From positions 1 to 28,583 of the forward strand of contig CAMIOS010000029.1 in assembly GCA_946222995.1 (NCBI GenBank): DNA of 28,583 nt, written 5' to 3'. Of the stretch, positions 8,372 to 16,107 are shown one piece after another. The notes beneath the pieces were generated by a model. The model searched no databases. It was not told the origin of the DNA and saw only the letters and a list, made by a program, of their open reading frames with translations. Source of the stretch: an uncultured Enhydrobacter sp. Its GTDB lineage: Bacteria; Pseudomonadota; Gammaproteobacteria; Pseudomonadales; Moraxellaceae. Every line of letters starts with the position of its first letter. Position 1 is the stretch's first letter. The translations under genes were made by a program, and so were the position numbers.

Positions 8372-9000
8372 GGCGTCCCTCTCTGAAGCGTAGCGGTATT
8401 GCTATTTTGGCTAGATTCTAGGCTACCTGCGGCATTGATAATGAGGGGGTCATCAACCAAATAGATCGTATCGCCATTTTTTGCTCTGACCGTAAGCTGG
8501 ACAGGCGTGGCTTCCCCTGTCCCAAACCACACCACAGGCGGCGCTTGGTCGCCCACCAGCCAACTTGGTGCAGGTGATGACAAATTTTGATTAATAGCAT
8601 TGACATTGTCTAACGGCGAAATAGACACATCCACATTATCGGGAATGACTAACGGCTCAATGGATTTCTCAAGTTGCCAACTAGGCACAGCTTGGTCTGA
8701 AACAGGCTGATTTGGGGTGGATTGGTTGAAAGTCGGTAATTGTAATTTTACCACACGAATTTCACTGGGCTGATCGGCTTTAGCAAGTTGAATGGCTAGC
8801 CCATACGGCTGCATTTGCTCAATAGACAACAGACGCACATAGTTAATATTGCTTTGTAAGTGTTCATAAAAGGCTTTATTTCTACGACTTTCGCTACCAC
8901 CTACCGACAAGGTCATCATCCCTGCAAAAACGCTTAAAATGACAATGACAATCATCACTTCAACCAAGGTAAACCCGTGACGATGTGTTTGGGGACGCAT
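8368..9000 (-). CDS. gspH: Type II secretion minor pseudopilin GspH
   Basis: GspH joins the pseudopilus shaft to the tip complex. Leader MRPQTHRHG is followed by FTLVEVMIVIVILSVFAGMM with Glu at +5, then a pilin-like alpha helix (ESRRNKAFYEHLQSNINYVRLLSIEQMQ). I choose the ATG at 9000, which gives 210 residues and a normal nine-residue leader. The open frame extends to 9063, but that would overlap the TetR gene by 40 bases and put 30 residues before the cleavage site. The ribosome binding site is weak, consistent with reinitiation after the regulator stop at 9023-9025. A Pro/Gln-rich stretch in the middle (NQSTPNQPVSDQAVPS) is similar in character to the low-complexity parts of GspJ and GspK. 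Confidence 0.9.
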   Translation of the reverse strand: MRPQTHRHGFTLVEVMIVIVILSVFAGMMTLSVGGSESRRNKAFYEHLQSNINYVRLLSIEQMQPYGLAIQLAKADQPSEIRVVKLQLPTFNQSTPNQPVSDQAVPSWQLEKSIEPLVIPDNVDVSISPLDNVNAINQNLSSPAPSWLVGDQAPPVVWFGTGEATPVQLTVRAKNGDTIYLVDDPLIINAAGSLESSQNSNTATLQRGTP

Positions 9001-9022
9001 GGGATCGCTCAATGTAGTAACG

Positions 9023-9757
9023 TTACACAGCATTCGATTGGTTAGACTGATTAAACTGGGCATGCATGGCTTGCACCACTGGATTGATGCTACTATCCAC
9101 CGTTTGATAGCGCGCTTGGCTTAGACGATCAAGGGTATTGCTAAAAAACCCCTCTTGCATATCGGCGGGGTATTGTTTTGGCAGATCCAAAATCTGCTGC
9201 ACCAATGCCAGCCGTAACGTATCGCGTCGCCCTAAATACCGCTGATAAAAACTGGAATTTAATAGCCCTGCCCCGCCTTGCCCCATCGCCCAAATGGTCG
9301 CCAAATAATCGCGAGTGGTAAGACAACTATTTTGGGAGTGCAGATAATTGGTGGTAATATTAATCAGCAGTTTAAGACGCTCTCGGCGAATGGCATAAAG
9401 CTGGGCAAATAGCTTATTTAGCCCTACCGCAGAGCTTGCAAGGCGCTCTTCAATCTGATTTAACAGCATGGCTTTTTGTGGGTTTAATAACTGGGACAAA
9501 ATCACCCGCGCCACGCCCGCCGCCGCTTCATCATCAATACTACTGATGGTAAAAAGCTGTTCTTCATAGCGGATAATGATTCGCAAAAATAGCTCATCTT
9601 TACTGGCAAAATGCTTATACAGCGTTCCTTTGGCAAGGTCAAGCTGTTCGGCAAGGCTATCAAGCGTGATATCCCCCTCACCCGACTCCAACAAAAGCTG
9701 TTCAGCCGCTGACAAAATATTTTCTTCACGCTGTTTAAACTGTTGCTGACGACTCAT
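9023..9757 (-). CDS. TetR-family regulator heading the gspHIJK operon
   Basis: A probable transcriptional repressor of 244 residues. The N-terminal domain has the TetR helix-turn-helix (about residues 12-58: ILSAAEQLLLESGEGDITLDSLAEQLDLAKGTLYKHFASKDELF in overlapping parts), followed by an all-helical ligand and dimerisation domain. The start ATG at 9757 has a strong GGAGGG ribosome binding site four bases upstream. Its stop (9023-9025) lies 22 bases before the gspH ATG on the same strand with no terminator between, so it is probably cotranscribed with gspHIJK. A good promoter with a palindrome in the spacer lies just upstream (9799-9827), which suggests autoregulation of the whole operon. 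The ligand is unknown and cannot be inferred. Confidence 0.88.
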   Translation of the reverse strand: MSRQQQFKQREENILSAAEQLLLESGEGDITLDSLAEQLDLAKGTLYKHFASKDELFLRIIIRYEEQLFTISSIDDEAAAGVARVILSQLLNPQKAMLLNQIEERLASSAVGLNKLFAQLYAIRRERLKLLINITTNYLHSQNSCLTTRDYLATIWAMGQGGAGLLNSSFYQRYLGRRDTLRLALVQQILDLPKQYPADMQEGFFSNTLDRLSQARYQTVDSSINPVVQAMHAQFNQSNQSNAV

Positions 9758-9798
9758 ATGACCCTCCGTAAGACGTTGACCTAGATTAACAGTAACGT

Positions 9799-9827
9799 AT
9801 CATACATGACTGGCAAGTCATTGCCAA
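9799..9827 (-). promoter_or_regulatory. Promoter with embedded operator-like palindrome for the tetR-gspHIJK operon
   Basis: On the minus strand TTGGCA (9822-9827) and TATGAT (9799-9804) are separated by exactly 17 bases. The spacer is filled by the palindrome ATGACT-GGCA-AGTCAT (9806-9821), and a second interleaved repeat TGGCAA-GTCA-TTGCCA (9811-9826) covers the -35 box. The predicted transcript starts near 9792, about 35 bases before the TetR ATG. A repressor bound here would block RNA polymerase, as with TetR-family autoregulation. The sequence pattern is seen directly; the regulatory role is inferred. Confidence 0.65.
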
Positions 9828-9834
9828 ATATTTT

Positions 9835-9854
9835 TTGGTCAATTAGTTAACCAA
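9835..9854. repeat. Imperfect inverted repeat upstream of the tetR-gsp promoter
   Basis: Arms TTGGTCAA (9835-9842) and TTAACCAA (9847-9854) match at seven of eight positions across a 4-base centre. It lies directly upstream of the -35 box of the tetR-gsp promoter and 45 bases past the tatD-family stop. It could be an additional regulator site or part of a weak terminator; it has no U tract. Confidence 0.4.
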
Positions 9855-9898
9855 ACAGCCAGTTTTGGGTCATTTACTAAATGCCAAATGAGCTTAAA

Positions 9899-10684
9899 TT
9901 ATTGATATTGCCGCAATAAATTATCAAAATTTTGATTGGTAATCGAAGCAAAGTCGTCTATATCTTTATTATATAACTGTGCCAAAAACTGTGCCACATA
10001 AGGCACAAAGGCAGGCTCATTGGATTTGCCTCGCTTGGGTACAGGGGCAAGATAGGGGCTATCGGTTTCAATCAGTACTCTATCGAGCGGCAGTTTACGC
10101 GCAACCTCTTGCAAGTCGGTGGCATTTTTAAAGGTAACAATCCCTGATAACGAGATATAAAATCCCAAATCCAAGGCTTTTTTTGCAGTATCATAATCTT
10201 CGGTAAAGCAATGAATAATGCCGTGCTCGGCTTTTTCTGCCTGCAACATATCAAGGGTATCGTGTTTGGCATTACGAGTATGGATAATAATCGGTTTTTT
10301 TAGCTGTTGACTGGCATGAATATGGTTGGCAAGGCTGATTTTTTGCTCGCTGGTATGCGCTGTAGACCAGTAATAATCCAATCCGGTTTCCCCAATCGCC
10401 CACACTTGTGGTGAACTGGCTAAGTTGCACAAATGCTCAACCGTCGCCGATTGAAGTACCGCCACTTCCTCGCAAGGATGCACCCCCACGCTCATACCGA
10501 GGGTAAGCCCATCGATTGGGGTAGTAATAATTTTTAAAATAGGGTCATATTCATCAAAGTCACACATGATTGCCATAATCCGATGGACATTGGCATCCTT
10601 AGCGGCTTGTAAAGCGTGAGTAATCTCGCCTTGGTAGTTTTCTAAATCTAGGCGATTGAGGTGCGCATGGGTATCAGTAAACAT
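9899..10684 (-). CDS. TatD-family metal-dependent hydrolase
   Basis: A member of the amidohydrolase-fold TatD/YcfH nucleases, expected to act on DNA with divalent metals. The 261-residue length is normal. The metal ligands are in place: H6-A-H8 in TDTHAHLN at the N-terminus, the GETGLDYYW glutamate motif, a histidine in PIIIHTRNA, HCFTE in the middle, and ETDSPYLAPVPKRGKSNEP near the C-terminus. The ATG at 10684 has AGG seven bases upstream. In many gammaproteobacteria the YcfH paralogue sits beside holB and pilZ; here it follows a small lipoprotein gene on the same strand, about 100 bases away. Which paralogue it represents (TatD, YcfH or YjjV) cannot be fixed by eye, so I give no gene symbol. 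Confidence 0.93.
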   Translation of the reverse strand: MFTDTHAHLNRLDLENYQGEITHALQAAKDANVHRIMAIMCDFDEYDPILKIITTPIDGLTLGMSVGVHPCEEVAVLQSATVEHLCNLASSPQVWAIGETGLDYYWSTAHTSEQKISLANHIHASQQLKKPIIIHTRNAKHDTLDMLQAEKAEHGIIHCFTEDYDTAKKALDLGFYISLSGIVTFKNATDLQEVARKLPLDRVLIETDSPYLAPVPKRGKSNEPAFVPYVAQFLAQLYNKDIDDFASITNQNFDNLLRQYQ

Positions 10685-10785
10685 AATTAACCTATTAAAG
10701 GATGAAATAAAAGCAAAAATTTTGTTATTTAAATTAAGGCTAATGCTTAAAATTCAAGGTAAACAATTATCTTTACTTAGACTAT

Positions 10786-10971
10786 TTAGTCTTTGCGATC
10801 GCGATCGCTATCGCCTGGAACAATGGCTTTGACGACTTTTGTTGTACCTTTGACTACGCCTTTGGTGGTTTTGTAAGCGATTTTTACAGGGACAGTGACG
10901 ATTTTATGGACACAGCCTTGTAGCACAAAAGCGGTGGTAATAATAACAATCAAGGCTGATAGTTTTTTCAT
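10786..10971 (-). CDS. Small lipoprotein, function unknown
   Basis: A 61-residue predicted lipoprotein. MKKLSALIVIITTAFVLQGC is a clear lipoprotein signal peptide with lipobox LQGC and lipidated Cys20. The mature part is a short basic, amphipathic segment with a repeated Lys-Thr-Thr-Lys/Gly-Val pattern (KTTKGVVKGTTKVVKA) and a charged DSDRDRKD end. I start at the ATG at 10971; the open frame extends to 11040, but those 23 residues would spoil the signal peptide. GAGA upstream serves as a weak ribosome binding site. Similar small lipoproteins of this shape occur in Acinetobacter and relatives to my knowledge, without an established function. It lies between argJ and the tatD-family gene, with its own candidate promoter. 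Confidence 0.75.
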   Translation of the reverse strand: MKKLSALIVIITTAFVLQGCVHKIVTVPVKIAYKTTKGVVKGTTKVVKAIVPGDSDRDRKD

Positions 10972-10993
10972 TAATTTCTCTATTAAGTTTGTT

Positions 10994-11022
10994 ATATAAA
11001 TATGAATTTTGAAGGTAATCAA
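10994..11022 (-). promoter_or_regulatory. Candidate promoter for the small lipoprotein gene
   Basis: On the minus strand TTGATT (11017-11022) and TTATAT (10994-10999) are separated by 17 bases. The leader to the ATG at 10971 would be short, about 16 bases, but contains the ribosome binding site. Confidence 0.4.
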
Positions 11023-11067
11023 GAGATTCTTTACCCTCAATTATAATTTTTCTTAATTGCCTCCTCA

Positions 11068-12282
11068 TTAACTTCGATAATCGGCATTAATTTTGACATA
11101 CTCATACGACAAATCACAGGTATAAACTATATCACTTGCCTGCCCACGATTTAGCTCAATATGAATGGTAATTTCAGGGCGTTTCATCACCTCTGCGCCC
11201 CGCGTTTCGGTATAGCCAGCCGCCAATCCGCCACGCTCACAGATACGCACCTCATCCAACGACACATCTACTTTTGACTGGTCAAGCATCACGCCTGCCT
11301 TGCCAACTGCCGCCAAAATACGCCCCCAGTTTGGGTCACTGGCGAAGAATGCAGTTTTAACCAGTGGCGAATGTGCGACTTCATAAGCAATTTTAGCACA
11401 CTCCTCACTGGTTACACCGCCTGTCACTTGCACCGTGATAAACTTGGTTGCTCCCTCGCCATCACGCACAATCAATTGAGCAATACGAATCATCACATTT
11501 TCAATCGCCCTGTAAATCGCTGGGTAATGTGGATGCTGTTCGCTGTCAATCATAGCCCCAACTTGCCCTGTCGCGATTAAGGTACAGCAGTCATTCGTCG
11601 AAGTGTCGCCATCCACAGTAATACGATTAAATGATTTATTCACCGCTTGGGTTAACATAGTTTGAAGAAGGTCTTTTTCAATATTGGCATCCGTTGCGAC
11701 AAAGCCAAGCATCGTCGCCATATTCGGGCGAATCATGCCCGCGCCTTTTGAGATACCTGTCACGGTATAAGTGGTTCCATCAACTTCAATAACGTCACTA
11801 TGCCCTTTTGGCGTGGTATCGGTCGTCATGATACTATGGGCGGCATTGAGCCAGTTATCCGCTAGCAAGTTAGCCAAGGCACTGTCCAAGCCTGCAATGA
11901 TTTTATCGCTTGGCAGGGTTTCACCAATTACCCCGGTTGAATAGGGTAAAACTTGCGCCAATTTAACGCCGGTTTTTTCAGCCAATGCGTGACAAGTAGC
12001 TTGAGCACGTTGTTTGCCGTCTTCGCCTGTAGCAGCATTGGCGTTGCCTGTGTTGATAATTAGATATCGCGGGTTATCCGTTTTGATAAATTCACGCACC
12101 AGTTGCACAGGCGCAGCACAAAACTGGTTTTGGGTCGTAACAACTGCCGTATTCGCACCTTCGATAATTTCAAAAACCGTTAAGTCTTTACGATTTGGGT
12201 AACGGACATGGGCTTCGGTAATTCCGATTTTGATGCCTTTAATGGGATGTAGTTTGACAAGTTCGACATTTCCGACTGGCAT
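11068..12282 (-). CDS. argJ: Arginine biosynthesis bifunctional protein ArgJ (ornithine acetyltransferase)
   Basis: ArgJ moves the acetyl group from N-acetylornithine to glutamate in the cyclic arginine pathway; bifunctional forms also use acetyl-CoA to make N-acetylglutamate. The 404-residue protein is self-cleaving. The cleavage site is A-T190 in RPNMATMLGF, where Thr190 becomes the N-terminal nucleophile of the beta chain. The oxyanion-hole region STGVIGE and the GISKGAGM block are present, as is the typical C-terminal INADYRS. The ATG at 12282 has AAGGA seven bases upstream. A perfect TATAAT (12350-12355, minus strand) lies upstream, but its -35 partner is poor. The gene follows groSL on the same strand, beyond a strong terminator, so it is transcribed independently. 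Bifunctionality cannot be decided from sequence alone. Confidence 0.96.
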   Translation of the reverse strand: MPVGNVELVKLHPIKGIKIGITEAHVRYPNRKDLTVFEIIEGANTAVVTTQNQFCAAPVQLVREFIKTDNPRYLIINTGNANAATGEDGKQRAQATCHALAEKTGVKLAQVLPYSTGVIGETLPSDKIIAGLDSALANLLADNWLNAAHSIMTTDTTPKGHSDVIEVDGTTYTVTGISKGAGMIRPNMATMLGFVATDANIEKDLLQTMLTQAVNKSFNRITVDGDTSTNDCCTLIATGQVGAMIDSEQHPHYPAIYRAIENVMIRIAQLIVRDGEGATKFITVQVTGGVTSEECAKIAYEVAHSPLVKTAFFASDPNWGRILAAVGKAGVMLDQSKVDVSLDEVRICERGGLAAGYTETRGAEVMKRPEITIHIELNRGQASDIVYTCDLSYEYVKINADYRS

Positions 12283-12433
12283 TTTGTATCCTTAAATTTT
12301 TGCTTGTTTTACATTCTGCTTATTTTAAACATGATTTTTATTCTGATGAATTATAACAATAAAATGATAGGTAAAGACTACATTGTGCTCATGTATTTTT
12401 AATTCCTTGCAACATCTACCCAATATTTAACCA

Positions 12434-12470
12434 TTAAAAAACCCTATTAAACTTAAGTTTAACAGGGTTT
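12434..12470 (-). terminator. Rho-independent terminator of groSL
   Basis: A long hairpin with arms AAACCCTATTAAACTT (12439-12454) and AAGTTTAACAGGGTTT (12455-12470) is complementary except for one position that forms a G-U pair in the minus-strand RNA. The minus-strand transcript continues with TTTTTAATGG, a U tract. It lies 40 bases after the groL stop. Confidence 0.85.
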
Positions 12471-12509
12471 ATTGATAGCTAAATGGTTTTAGCGAGATAA
12501 ATCTTTCGA

Positions 12510-14150
12510 TTACATCATGCCGCCCATACCACCCATGCCGCCCATACCACCCATTGCGGCAGCACCAGCATCATCTTTAGGCAAATCTGTAATCATCGCT
12601 TCAGTGGTTAGCATCAAGCCCGCTACAGAAGCTGCGTGCTCTAAGGCAGAACGAGTGACTTTAGCAGGATCAAGGATACCCATTTCTAGCATATCGCCAT
12701 ATTCACCCGTCGCTGCGTTGTAACCGTAGTTACCTTCACCACCTTTGACTTGATTTACAACAACAGACGCTTCATCGCCAGCATTGGTCACGATTTGGCG
12801 AAGTGGCGCTTCCATCGCTCGTCTAAGGATGTTAATACCTGCGTTTTGGTCGTCATTGTCACCTTTCACCGCGTCAAGGGCTGATAATGCACGAACTAAT
12901 GCCACACCACCTCCCGCAACAACACCTTCTTCTACTGCCGCGCGCGTTGCATGGAGCGCATCATCAACACGGTCTTTTTTCTCTTTCATTTCCGTTTCAG
13001 TGGCTGCACCAACTTTGATCACTGCCACGCCGCCAGCCAGTTTGGCGATACGCTCTTGCAGTTTTTCTTTGTCGTAGTCAGACGTTGATTCTTCTACTTG
13101 ACGACGGATAGAGGCGACACGGTCGTCAATTTCTGCTTTTTGACCAGCACCATCTACGATAACGGTGTTTTCTTTACCCACAGTGACTTTTTTGGCGGTA
13201 CCTAATACTGACAAATCAGCCGTTTCTAAGCTCATCCCAAGCTCTTCAGAAACCACGGTTGCGCCAGTCAAGATCGCGATATCTTGTAGCATGGCTTTAC
13301 GACGGTCACCAAAACCAGGTGCTTTTACTGCACATACTTTTAAGCCGCCACGCATGTTGTTTACAACCAAAGTAGCCAATGCTTCGTTTTCAACATCTTC
13401 AGCGATGATTAATAACGCTTTACCAGATTTCATGACATTTTCAAGTAAAGGAATTAATTCACGGATATTGCTGATTTTTTTGTCGACTAACAAAATTAAT
13501 GGATTTTCTAATTCGGCAGTTAACGTATCTGCTTTATTGGCAAAGTATGGGCTGATATAGCCACGATCAAACTGCATACCTTCAACCACTTCGAGGGTAT
13601 CTTCAAAGCCTGAACCTTCTTCAACGGTGATAACACCTTCTTTACCCACTTTTTCCATTGCTTGGGCGATTAAGTCACCGATGGTTTGATCTGAGTTAGC
13701 AGAGATAGAACCCACTTGGGCAATCGCTTTGCTATCGTTTGCAGGGGTAGAAATTGCATGGATTTTTTCAACAACAGCACGTACGCCTTTGTCAATACCA
13801 CGTTTTAAATCCATTGGGTTCATGCCTGCAGCGACTGATTTCATGCCTTCTTGCAAAATTGCTTGAGCCAACACGGTTGCAGTGGTTGTACCATCACCGG
13901 CGACATCGTTAGTTTTGCTGGCTACTTCACGAACCAACTGTGCGCCCATGTTTTCAAATTTGTCGTCAAGTTCGATTTCTTTGGCCACTGACACACCATC
14001 TTTTGTAATCGTCGGTGCACCAAATGATTTATCAATCACTACGTTGCGGCCTTTAGGACCTAATGTTACTTTTACAGCGTTCGCTAGTACATTTACACCA
14101 TCAATCATTTTTGCACGGGCGTCAATACCAAATTTTACGTCTTTTGCCAT
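12510..14150 (-). CDS. groL: Chaperonin GroEL (60 kDa)
   Basis: GroEL is the ATP-driven folding chamber of the cytoplasm, a double ring of fourteen subunits capped by GroES. The 546-residue protein starts MAKDVKFG at ATG 14150, with GGAG nine bases upstream. The open frame reaches 14165, but those five residues are not part of the family. Recognisable blocks are LGPKGRNVVIDKSFGAPTITKDGV in parts, the ATPase motif VAGDGTTTATVLA, and the disordered C-terminal repeat GGMGGMGGMGGMM. It is the second gene of a groS-groL operon, 94 bases after groS, and is followed by a strong terminator. Expression is expected to rise on heat shock from the sigma32 promoter at 14695-14721. Confidence 0.99.
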   Translation of the reverse strand: MAKDVKFGIDARAKMIDGVNVLANAVKVTLGPKGRNVVIDKSFGAPTITKDGVSVAKEIELDDKFENMGAQLVREVASKTNDVAGDGTTTATVLAQAILQEGMKSVAAGMNPMDLKRGIDKGVRAVVEKIHAISTPANDSKAIAQVGSISANSDQTIGDLIAQAMEKVGKEGVITVEEGSGFEDTLEVVEGMQFDRGYISPYFANKADTLTAELENPLILLVDKKISNIRELIPLLENVMKSGKALLIIAEDVENEALATLVVNNMRGGLKVCAVKAPGFGDRRKAMLQDIAILTGATVVSEELGMSLETADLSVLGTAKKVTVGKENTVIVDGAGQKAEIDDRVASIRRQVEESTSDYDKEKLQERIAKLAGGVAVIKVGAATETEMKEKKDRVDDALHATRAAVEEGVVAGGGVALVRALSALDAVKGDNDDQNAGINILRRAMEAPLRQIVTNAGDEASVVVNQVKGGEGNYGYNAATGEYGDMLEMGILDPAKVTRSALEHAASVAGLMLTTEAMITDLPKDDAGAAAMGGMGGMGGMGGMM

Positions 14151-14244
14151 GAGAATGTTCTCCAATTTTAAATACTGTCTTTATAAATTGCTTTTATAGA
14201 TAAGGATAAAGCTAAAATTTTCAAATATTTTATTAAGCGCTTAA

Positions 14245-14535
14245 TTAAGCACTAATAACACCTAAAATATCACTTTCTTTCATAATTAATAATTCTTCAC
14301 CATCCACTTTAACAGTAGAGCCAGCATATTGACCGAATAAGACTTTGTCGCCTACTTTAACATCCAGTGGGCGTACATCGCCATTTTCGCGGATTTGACC
14401 ATTACCAACGGCTAATACTTCACCTTGTGATGGTTTTTCTTGGGCATTACCTGCTAGCAATAAACCACCTGCAGTTTTTTGCTCTTCTTCGCTGCGGCGT
14501 ACCACGATACGGTCATGTAAAGGACGAATATTCAT
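14245..14535 (-). CDS. groS: Co-chaperonin GroES (10 kDa)
   Basis: GroES forms the heptameric lid of the GroEL chamber. The 96-residue protein starts MNIRPLHDRIVV at ATG 14535, with a GGAG ribosome binding site six bases upstream; an in-frame start at 14547 would add four residues and is less likely. The mobile loop (EEEQKTAGGLLLAGNAQEKP) that binds GroEL and the dome region are present, as is the GDKVLFGQYAGSTVKVDGEE block in parts. It is the first gene of the groS-groL operon. A leader of about 150 bases separates it from the sigma32-type promoter. Confidence 0.98.
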   Translation of the reverse strand: MNIRPLHDRIVVRRSEEEQKTAGGLLLAGNAQEKPSQGEVLAVGNGQIRENGDVRPLDVKVGDKVLFGQYAGSTVKVDGEELLIMKESDILGVISA

Positions 14536-14694
14536 TATTTGCTCCATAAAATTTCAAATTATTGTTGAAAAAACCTAACCAAAAAGCGTAAAAAAGCCAG
14601 TTAGGCTAAAAGCTTTGTAAATCAGCCTTACCATCAAATCTTACTTGATAAAATTTAGCTGATAAATCGCTGAATTACAAAATTAGTTTTGACA

Positions 14695-14721
14695 ATGGGG
14701 ATAAGGGCTAATTTGTTCAAG
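14695..14721 (-). promoter_or_regulatory. Sigma32 heat-shock promoter of groSL
   Basis: On the minus strand the perfect sigma32 -35 box CTTGAA (14716-14721) and -10 box CCCCAT (14695-14700) are separated by 15 bases, within the known 11-15 base range. The predicted start is near 14688. No CIRCE inverted repeat is visible in the leader, which fits gammaproteobacterial sigma32 control rather than HrcA control. Confidence 0.85.
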
Positions 14722-14915
14722 TATTTTTGCAAAAATTTTTATGAAATTACGTATTGAAGTTGCATTTTTAAGTTGAATAAGTACGAATCTATCTAAACGG
14801 TAATCGATTGCTATGCTTTTGTTATAGGCACTTGTAAATTACCAGTCTTGGACTTATCTTAACCACACTTTAACCATGATTAACAATTAATTTTTAACGA
14901 TAACTAGGCAAATTT
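14722..14915. other. Divergent intergenic region between groSL promoter and the DUF3108-like gene
   Basis: Together with the groSL leader (14536-14694) this makes a 380-base gap without a gene. The left part is the groSL leader and promoter. The right part should contain the promoter of the plus-strand gene at 14916. I see TATAGG near 14826 and TTGGAC near 14848 but no well-spaced pair, so I call no promoter. Confidence 0.5.
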
Positions 14916-15596
14916 ATGACTAAATCGATTTTTTTATTAGCCACAATGGCTACTTTAGGGCTGGCTTCTAGTGCCATGGCAACTATCGCGCCTTTTAATG
15001 CGACTTATAACTTTAGTGCCGAAGGTAAATATAATGGGACTGCGACACGAAAACTGACCCAAATTGGCAATCAATATCGTTATGATGTGAATGCCAATGT
15101 GAGTAAGCTTGCGTCTGCAAACCAAACCGCAACTTTTTTTGACCAAAATGGTAGTGTTGTACCTGTATCAAGCTCGACTAATTATAAAATTTTGGGCGTT
15201 GGGCGTACTACCTTACTAAATTTTTCCCCAACCAAAAAGCAATTAATCAGTAATTATAAAGGTAAAAATAAAGTCATTGCCATGCCCCAAACTGCCTATG
15301 ATGATTTAAGCCTTGAAGTTCAAATGCGTGAAGACCTAAAAGCGGGTAAATTTCGGGGTACGTATTTAATGGCTGACCGTGATACGATCGATTCCGTGCC
15401 TTTTACCAAATCCGCCATGACAAAAATCACGGTACCCGCAGGGACATTTGATGTGGTAAGAATTGACCGTGTGCACTCAGATAAAAATCGCCAAACCAGC
15501 TTTTGGTTAGCCCCAAAATTGGATTATTTGCCTGTTAAAGTACAGCAAATTGATGATGGTAAAAAACTTGAAATGAATTTAAGTAAAGTAAATTAA
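14916..15596 (+). CDS. Periplasmic DUF3108-like protein
   Basis: A 226-residue exported protein. The first 22 residues form a Sec signal peptide (MTKSIFLLATMATLGLASSAMA, cut after AMA; given here as two runs of under 20: MTKSIFLLATM and ATLGLASSAMA). The mature part begins TIAPFNATYNFSAEGKYNG and continues as alternating beta strands with DDLSLEVQMREDL and VPAGTFDVVRIDRV, ending in FWLAPKLDYLPVKVQQIDDG. This pattern, including the final transporter-independent WLAP.LDYLPVK stretch, is what I associate with DUF3108 proteins. The family has no firm function; a link to envelope or lipid handling is often guessed. ATG 14916 has AGG seven bases upstream. The gene is monocistronic and divergent from groSL. 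Confidence 0.8.
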   Translation: MTKSIFLLATMATLGLASSAMATIAPFNATYNFSAEGKYNGTATRKLTQIGNQYRYDVNANVSKLASANQTATFFDQNGSVVPVSSSTNYKILGVGRTTLLNFSPTKKQLISNYKGKNKVIAMPQTAYDDLSLEVQMREDLKAGKFRGTYLMADRDTIDSVPFTKSAMTKITVPAGTFDVVRIDRVHSDKNRQTSFWLAPKLDYLPVKVQQIDDGKKLEMNLSKVN

Positions 15597-15628
15597 AGCA
15601 ATAACGAATTATTGTGTTTTCTTAATCG

Positions 15629-15681
15629 CCTATCTGATATCGCTAAGTTATAACTGGTGTTTATTTAGTAGATCAGATAGG
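15629..15681 (+). repeat. Perfect 10-base inverted repeat, possible terminator stem
   Basis: Arms CCTATCTGAT (15629-15638) and ATCAGATAGG (15672-15681) are exactly complementary with 33 bases between. It begins 32 bases after the DUF3108-like stop. It is followed by TTTATAATTTATAAG rather than a clean T run, so it is only a weak terminator candidate. Confidence 0.4.
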
Positions 15682-16079
15682 TTTATAATTTATAAGCCCT
15701 TCTACTTTCCCTTCGCAACTTCCAACACAACAAGCTTTTAAGAGCCGCTAAGTAGCCATACGGTGGTTTTAGATAGTCAATTATTATTTATCAATAGAAT
15801 CTCATGTGATAGTCTTCTAGGTTTGTCTTGACTTTTTAATAGTGCGTAAAACAGAAAAAAATAACAATTACCTAGTAACTCAACTAAAATACTCGATATT
15901 AAACTCAACATTTCTTTTACTAAAATTCGACAATGGGTTTTTGTAATGTAATTTGCCCACTACAATACAACGTAATTGTGCTAATTTGGGTTTTTTTTAA
16001 TCAATTCACCAAATTTTAGTGCAAAGAATTAAAAATTTCATTATAATATGGGCTGTTTTCGACATCATGTTTAGTATTT

Positions 16080-16107
16080 TTGAACAAAAATATAAGTGTA
16101 TTATTAA
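16080..16107 (+). promoter_or_regulatory. Candidate promoter for the EEP-family gene
   Basis: TTGAAC (16080-16085) and TATTAA (16102-16107) are separated by 16 bases in very AT-rich DNA. The start would lie about 40 bases before the ATG at 16153. Confidence 0.35.

Noticed and set aside
9835..9898. Terminator for the tatD-family gene
   Set aside because: Inverted repeats exist (9835-9854 and CATTTACTAAATG at 9871-9883), but no U tract follows on the minus strand; they are better read as regulator sites or chance.
10796..10810. GCGATCGC repeats resembling the HIP1 element
   Set aside because: The octamers encode the Asp-Arg-Asp-Arg end of the small lipoprotein; a single coding occurrence is not evidence of HIP1.
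12784..13560. Long open frames antisense to groL (97 and 131 codons)
   Set aside because: They mirror the codon structure of groL, have no ribosome binding sites, and their translations look like low-complexity Ser/Ala/Pro shadows.
14536..14694. CIRCE element in the groSL leader
   Set aside because: No TTAGCACTC-N9-GAGTGCTAA pattern is present; sigma32 boxes explain regulation better.
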